Source of the DNA: Tannerella sp.
GTDB lineage: Bacteria; Bacteroidota; Bacteroidia; Bacteroidales; Tannerellaceae
Direction: 5' to 3'
DNA: 9,206 nucleotides
NCBI GenBank assembly: GCA_031268395.1
Contig: JAIRXI010000371.1
Span: 1-9,206, forward strand
A program made the position numbers and the translations under genes. Under the pieces are notes generated by a model. That model was not told where the DNA came from. It searched no databases and saw only the letters and a list, made by a program, of their open reading frames with translations. This document shows positions 7,077 through 9,206 of this stretch, piece after piece. The first letter of the stretch is position 1; each line of letters opens with the position of its first letter.

Positions 7077-8948
7077 ATGAACAATTGGAAATATTTTATT
7101 TTTAGTGTATTCTCTGTTTTCGCCGGTAAAAACGGACAGGCAGCGGAATTAAATAAAGAAGAACTTCCGAATATATTGTGGATTACGAGCGAGGACAACG
7201 GTCCGATGTTGGGTTGTTATGGCGACACGTTTGCCACAACGCCCAACCTTGACCGTCTGGCCGGTGAAAGCTTTCGTTACACGCATGCTTATGCCAGCGC
7301 TCCGGTAAGCGCACCTGCCCGAAATACGATTATAACGGGCGTATATGCCTGTTCGGCAGGTAATCAACACATGCGCAGTTGGTATGGGAAATCGGATACG
7401 GTGCGCTATTATCCCGAATTTCTGCGTAAATTGGGTTATTATTGTACCAATAACCCGAAAGAAGATTACAATAATCCGGCAGAGCAAACCCGTGACATCT
7501 GGGACGAATCGGGTAGAAACGCTCATTACAGGAACAGAAAACCGGGACAGCCGTTTTTTGCCGTGTTTAACAGCGTCATTTCGCATGAAAGCTGTATTCA
7601 CAATTCCATTCCGCCGGACAAACTCAGGCATGATCCCAATCAGGTTGCGCTGCCCCCGTATCATCCCGACACAAAGGAACTTCGGCACGATTGGGCGCAA
7701 TATTACGACAAAATTGAAGATATGGACGCCTGGGTGGGCGAAATACTCAAGGATCTGGAAGAAAGTGGGGAAGCTGACAATACAATTGTTTTTTATTACA
7801 GTGATCACGGGGGCGTACTGTGTCGCAGTAAACGTTTTGTCTATGAAACGGGAACACATGTCCCGTTCATTGTCAGGATTCCTGAAAAATTCAAACATCT
7901 GTATCCCGGAGACAAACTGGGTACAACTGTCGACCGTCTCATTGGTTGGGTAGATTTGGCGCCCACCCTGTTGAACATCGCGGGAATCCCCATTCCGGAA
8001 TGGATGCAGGGAAAGGCGTTTCTCGGACATCCGGCGGCGACCGGACAGGAATACGTTTTCATGTTCAGGGACCGCATGGACGAACGCTACGATATGTCAC
8101 GCGCTATCCGTGACAAGCGTTTCCGCTATATCCGAAATTATCAACCGCATCGTATTTACGGACAGCACAATAATTATCTTTGGCTTGCTCCTTCGGTAGC
8201 ATCATGGGAAAATGCCTACAAATCGGGATCTTGCAATCAGGTCGAATCTGTCTTCTGGGAGGAAAAACCTGCAGAAGAATTATATGATACGGAAATGGAT
8301 GTATGGGAAATCCATAATCTCGCCGGTAATCCTGATTACGGACAAATACTTGATCGAATGAGAAATGCGCTGAACGAAAAGATGATCTGTATTCGTGATG
8401 CGGGTTTTATTCAGGAAGGCGAATATGAACGTATTAATGAGAGGACAACAATGTACGATTATCTACATTCGCCGGAATATCCAATTGCCGAAATAGTCCA
8501 TGTAGCCAATGCTGCGACCATGAAAGATAAAAAAAACCTGCCCGATTTGGTGAAATGGCTGAAAAGCGACAACCGGATTATTCGCTATTGGGCGGCGACC
8601 GGATTGCTGATTCTCGGGGAAGAAGCGGAAAGTAACGTAGCGCAATTGACCGTCGCTCTTCGGGATCCATCTCCCGATGTGGCAATAGTGGCGGCAGAGG
8701 CTTTATATCGTCTCGGCCAACGTCAGCGTGGTGTCGAAACGTTGTTAACGGCGTTGGAAAATCCGAATGTTATGGTTCGTACTTTTGCCTTGAATGTTAT
8801 TGACAATCTGGATGAAGACAGCTTTCGTATCAGACAGGCCGTCGAAAATCTCGGCGAAAAGTCGAAAAACGACAAAAGTCAGGAACGATATGACCTGCGA
8901 ATGGTGAATAGGCTTACAACAAAATGGCGTGATGATGTAAGAAGATAA
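7077..8948 (+). CDS. Heparan N-sulfatase-like (SGSH branch, S1_8-like) sulfatase with C-terminal HEAT repeats
   Basis: Type I sulfatase, 623 aa. Residues 30-90 hold 'PNILWITSEDNGPMLGCYGD' (metal ligands near E39/D40) and the signature S78-A-P-A-R82-N-T-I-I-T-G, with Ser as the expected formylglycine site. 'GNQHMRSW' (95-102) is typical of the SGSH-like branch. D243-H244 in S-D-H-G-G are further metal ligands; K252 in 'CRSKRFVYETGTHVP' is the likely catalytic lysine. The sulfatase C-terminal strand is 'ELYDTEMDVWEIHNLAGNP' (401-419). Residues about 487-580 form three helical repeats of HEAT/PBS-lyase type, each a hydrophobic helix, a D/N-x-x-x-x-V/I-R/A turn and a second helix (487-513, 521-548, 553-580). 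The signal peptide is short and weak (hydrophobic 6-17, possible cleavage at 22-23). The start is only 10 bp after the previous stop, without a clear Shine-Dalgarno. By relatives it could act on N- or O-sulfated glucosamine or other glycosaminoglycan-like sugars; this is inference. Confidence 0.93.
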   Translation: MNNWKYFIFSVFSVFAGKNGQAAELNKEELPNILWITSEDNGPMLGCYGDTFATTPNLDRLAGESFRYTHAYASAPVSAPARNTIITGVYACSAGNQHMRSWYGKSDTVRYYPEFLRKLGYYCTNNPKEDYNNPAEQTRDIWDESGRNAHYRNRKPGQPFFAVFNSVISHESCIHNSIPPDKLRHDPNQVALPPYHPDTKELRHDWAQYYDKIEDMDAWVGEILKDLEESGEADNTIVFYYSDHGGVLCRSKRFVYETGTHVPFIVRIPEKFKHLYPGDKLGTTVDRLIGWVDLAPTLLNIAGIPIPEWMQGKAFLGHPAATGQEYVFMFRDRMDERYDMSRAIRDKRFRYIRNYQPHRIYGQHNNYLWLAPSVASWENAYKSGSCNQVESVFWEEKPAEELYDTEMDVWEIHNLAGNPDYGQILDRMRNALNEKMICIRDAGFIQEGEYERINERTTMYDYLHSPEYPIAEIVHVANAATMKDKKNLPDLVKWLKSDNRIIRYWAATGLLILGEEAESNVAQLTVALRDPSPDVAIVAAEALYRLGQRQRGVETLLTALENPNVMVRTFALNVIDNLDEDSFRIRQAVENLGEKSKNDKSQERYDLRMVNRLTTKWRDDVRR

Positions 8949-8968
8949 CAGATTTTCAGCCGTTTTCA

Positions 8969-8999
8969 CCTTGCAATGACGGGGTGGGGCCTTCCCGCC
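8969..8999. repeat. Possible fragment of a dispersed repeat (CCGTCATTGCAAGG-like) with a small G/C hairpin
   Basis: The complement of 8969-8982 is CCGTCATTGCAAGG, close to the 'CGTCATTGCGAGG' core found at the ends of dispersed intergenic repeats in many bacteria. Next to it, GGTGGG (8983-8988) can pair as RNA with CCCGCC (8994-8999), using one G-U pair and a 5-nt loop. No T-run follows directly, so a terminator is not supported. The 85-bp spacer 8949-9033 holds nothing else I recognise. Confidence 0.3.
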
Positions 9000-9030
9000 A
9001 GCGAGGACTACGCCGAACGTTGTTTCGTAA

Positions 9031-9051
9031 TTTTCAATTTTCAATTTTCAA
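9031..9051. repeat. Three tandem TTTTCAA heptamers
   Basis: Three perfect copies of TTTTCAA lie at 9031-9037, 9038-9044 and 9045-9051, followed by TTGATT so that CAATTG at 9049-9054 is palindromic. The complement (TTGAAAATTGAAAATTGA) encodes the last residues and the stop codon of the Rpn-family gene. Similar A/T repeats are widespread between genes in Bacteroidales. Their function is unknown; slippage or a transcription-end role are possibilities only. Confidence 0.75.
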
Positions 9052-9206
9052 TTGATTAAGGATTTCCGTAATTTTTTCCACGTCGAAACCGGTAAGCTCC
9101 TGTATCTGCTCAATGGAAAACCCTTTACGACTACAGTTGAGGACGAAGCCTGCCACACTTTCCGCCCGGCCTTTGGCTTCGCCTTCCGCCAGACCTTCCG
9201 CCTTGC
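9034..9206 (-). CDS. Rpn-family PD-(D/E)XK nuclease / putative transposase, C-terminal 56 residues (5' end outside window)
   Basis: Reading the complement from base 9204 (first whole codon) gives an open frame to TGA at 9036-9034. It contains 'KAEGLAEGEAKGRAE', then 'GFSIEQIQELTGFDVEKI' and a short end 'NQLKIEN'. A charged Ala/Glu/Gly repeat followed by a small helix-turn-helix-like tail of the form G-x-S-x-E-x-I-x-x-L-T-G is the usual C-terminus of the Rpn (recombination-promoting nuclease, 'PD-(D/E)XK nuclease family transposase') proteins common in Bacteroidota. The nuclease core lies beyond the right edge and cannot be checked for its catalytic Asp/Glu/Lys. The final codons (LKIEN) are encoded by the TTTTCAA repeat at 9031-9051. 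The gene converges on the sulfatase cluster and is functionally unrelated to it; at most it marks the edge of the locus. The fragment is short, so the family call rests on pattern recognition. Confidence 0.72.
   Translation of the reverse strand, partial: KAEGLAEGEAKGRAESVAGFVLNCSRKGFSIEQIQELTGFDVEKITEILNQLKIEN

Larger units (their letters stand above)
1..8948 (+). other. Probable sulfatase operon (five co-directional genes)
   Basis: All five sulfatase genes lie on the plus strand with spacers of 46, 27, 38 and 10 bp. No convincing terminator hairpin and no clear Bacteroidota promoter (TTTG near -33 with TAnnTTTG near -7) was found in any spacer. The simplest reading is co-transcription from a promoter upstream of the window, ending near the convergent Rpn-family gene. 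Co-transcription is inferred from spacing and has not been shown. Confidence 0.6.

Noticed and set aside
7149..8030. 293-codon minus-strand frame
   Set aside because: It lies opposite the conserved catalytic half of the HEAT-tailed sulfatase, shows no recognisable domain, and is rich in residues that mirror the opposite strand's codons.
8983..9034. Rho-independent terminator after the last sulfatase
   Set aside because: The GGTGGG/CCCGCC stem has no T-run after it. A second small stem (CGAA 9014-9017 with TTCG 9024-9027) before T-rich sequence is only four pairs. Neither is strong enough to call.
8745..9044. 99-codon minus-strand frame beginning M-K-I-E-N-Y-E-T
   Set aside because: Most of it lies opposite the HEAT repeats, and its first codons are the A/T repeat and the possible dispersed repeat. 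It would also overlap the better supported Rpn-family end. No known protein pattern is seen.
1..9206. CRISPR arrays, tRNA or rRNA genes, insertion sequence ends
   Set aside because: No regularly spaced repeats, no cloverleaf or rRNA-like stretches, and no paired terminal inverted repeats with a transposase were found by eye. The only mobile-element-related sequence is the Rpn-family tail.

Overview
The window is a same-strand run of sulfatase genes, almost certainly from a Bacteroidota (Bacteroidales-type) genome. Supporting signs are A/T-rich spacers with no strong Shine-Dalgarno sequences, 'TTTTCAA'-type A/T repeats between genes, a Bacteroidales-style lipoprotein signal, Ser-type sulfatase motifs throughout, and the tail of an Rpn-family (PD-(D/E)XK nuclease/'putative transposase') gene at the right edge. 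The genus cannot be told from this sequence.

Layout, left to right, plus strand: (1) 1-538, the C-terminal part of a sulfatase whose active site lies outside the window; (2) 585-2903, a 772-aa secreted arylsulfatase of the Pseudomonas PAS / mycobacterial AtsA type with a C-terminal beta-sandwich-like domain; (3) 2931-4733, a 600-aa PAS-like sulfatase lipoprotein; (4) 4772-7066, a 764-aa close paralogue of gene 2; (5) 7077-8948, a 623-aa sulfatase of the heparan N-sulfatase (SGSH)-like branch with a C-terminal HEAT-repeat domain. Spacers are 46, 27, 38 and 10 bp, so the five genes are probably one transcription unit. On the minus strand, convergent with the cluster, 9034-9206 encodes the last 56 residues of an Rpn-family protein. 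No gap between genes exceeds 300 bases.

All four sulfatases with a visible active site carry serine, not cysteine, at the position converted to formylglycine. They would therefore depend on an anaerobic radical-SAM maturase (anSME) that is not encoded here. Four different signal regions predict export to the periplasm or envelope. The likely joint role is stepwise desulfation of one or more sulfated host or algal glycans. The specific glycan cannot be inferred because no glycoside hydrolase, SusC/SusD pair or regulator lies in the window.

I do not see a clearly undescribed system. The most interesting points are the A-B-A' arrangement of diverged paralogues around a different sulfatase, the localized divergence between those paralogues, the HEAT-tailed sulfatase, and the unlisted Rpn tail whose last codons are built from an A/T repeat.
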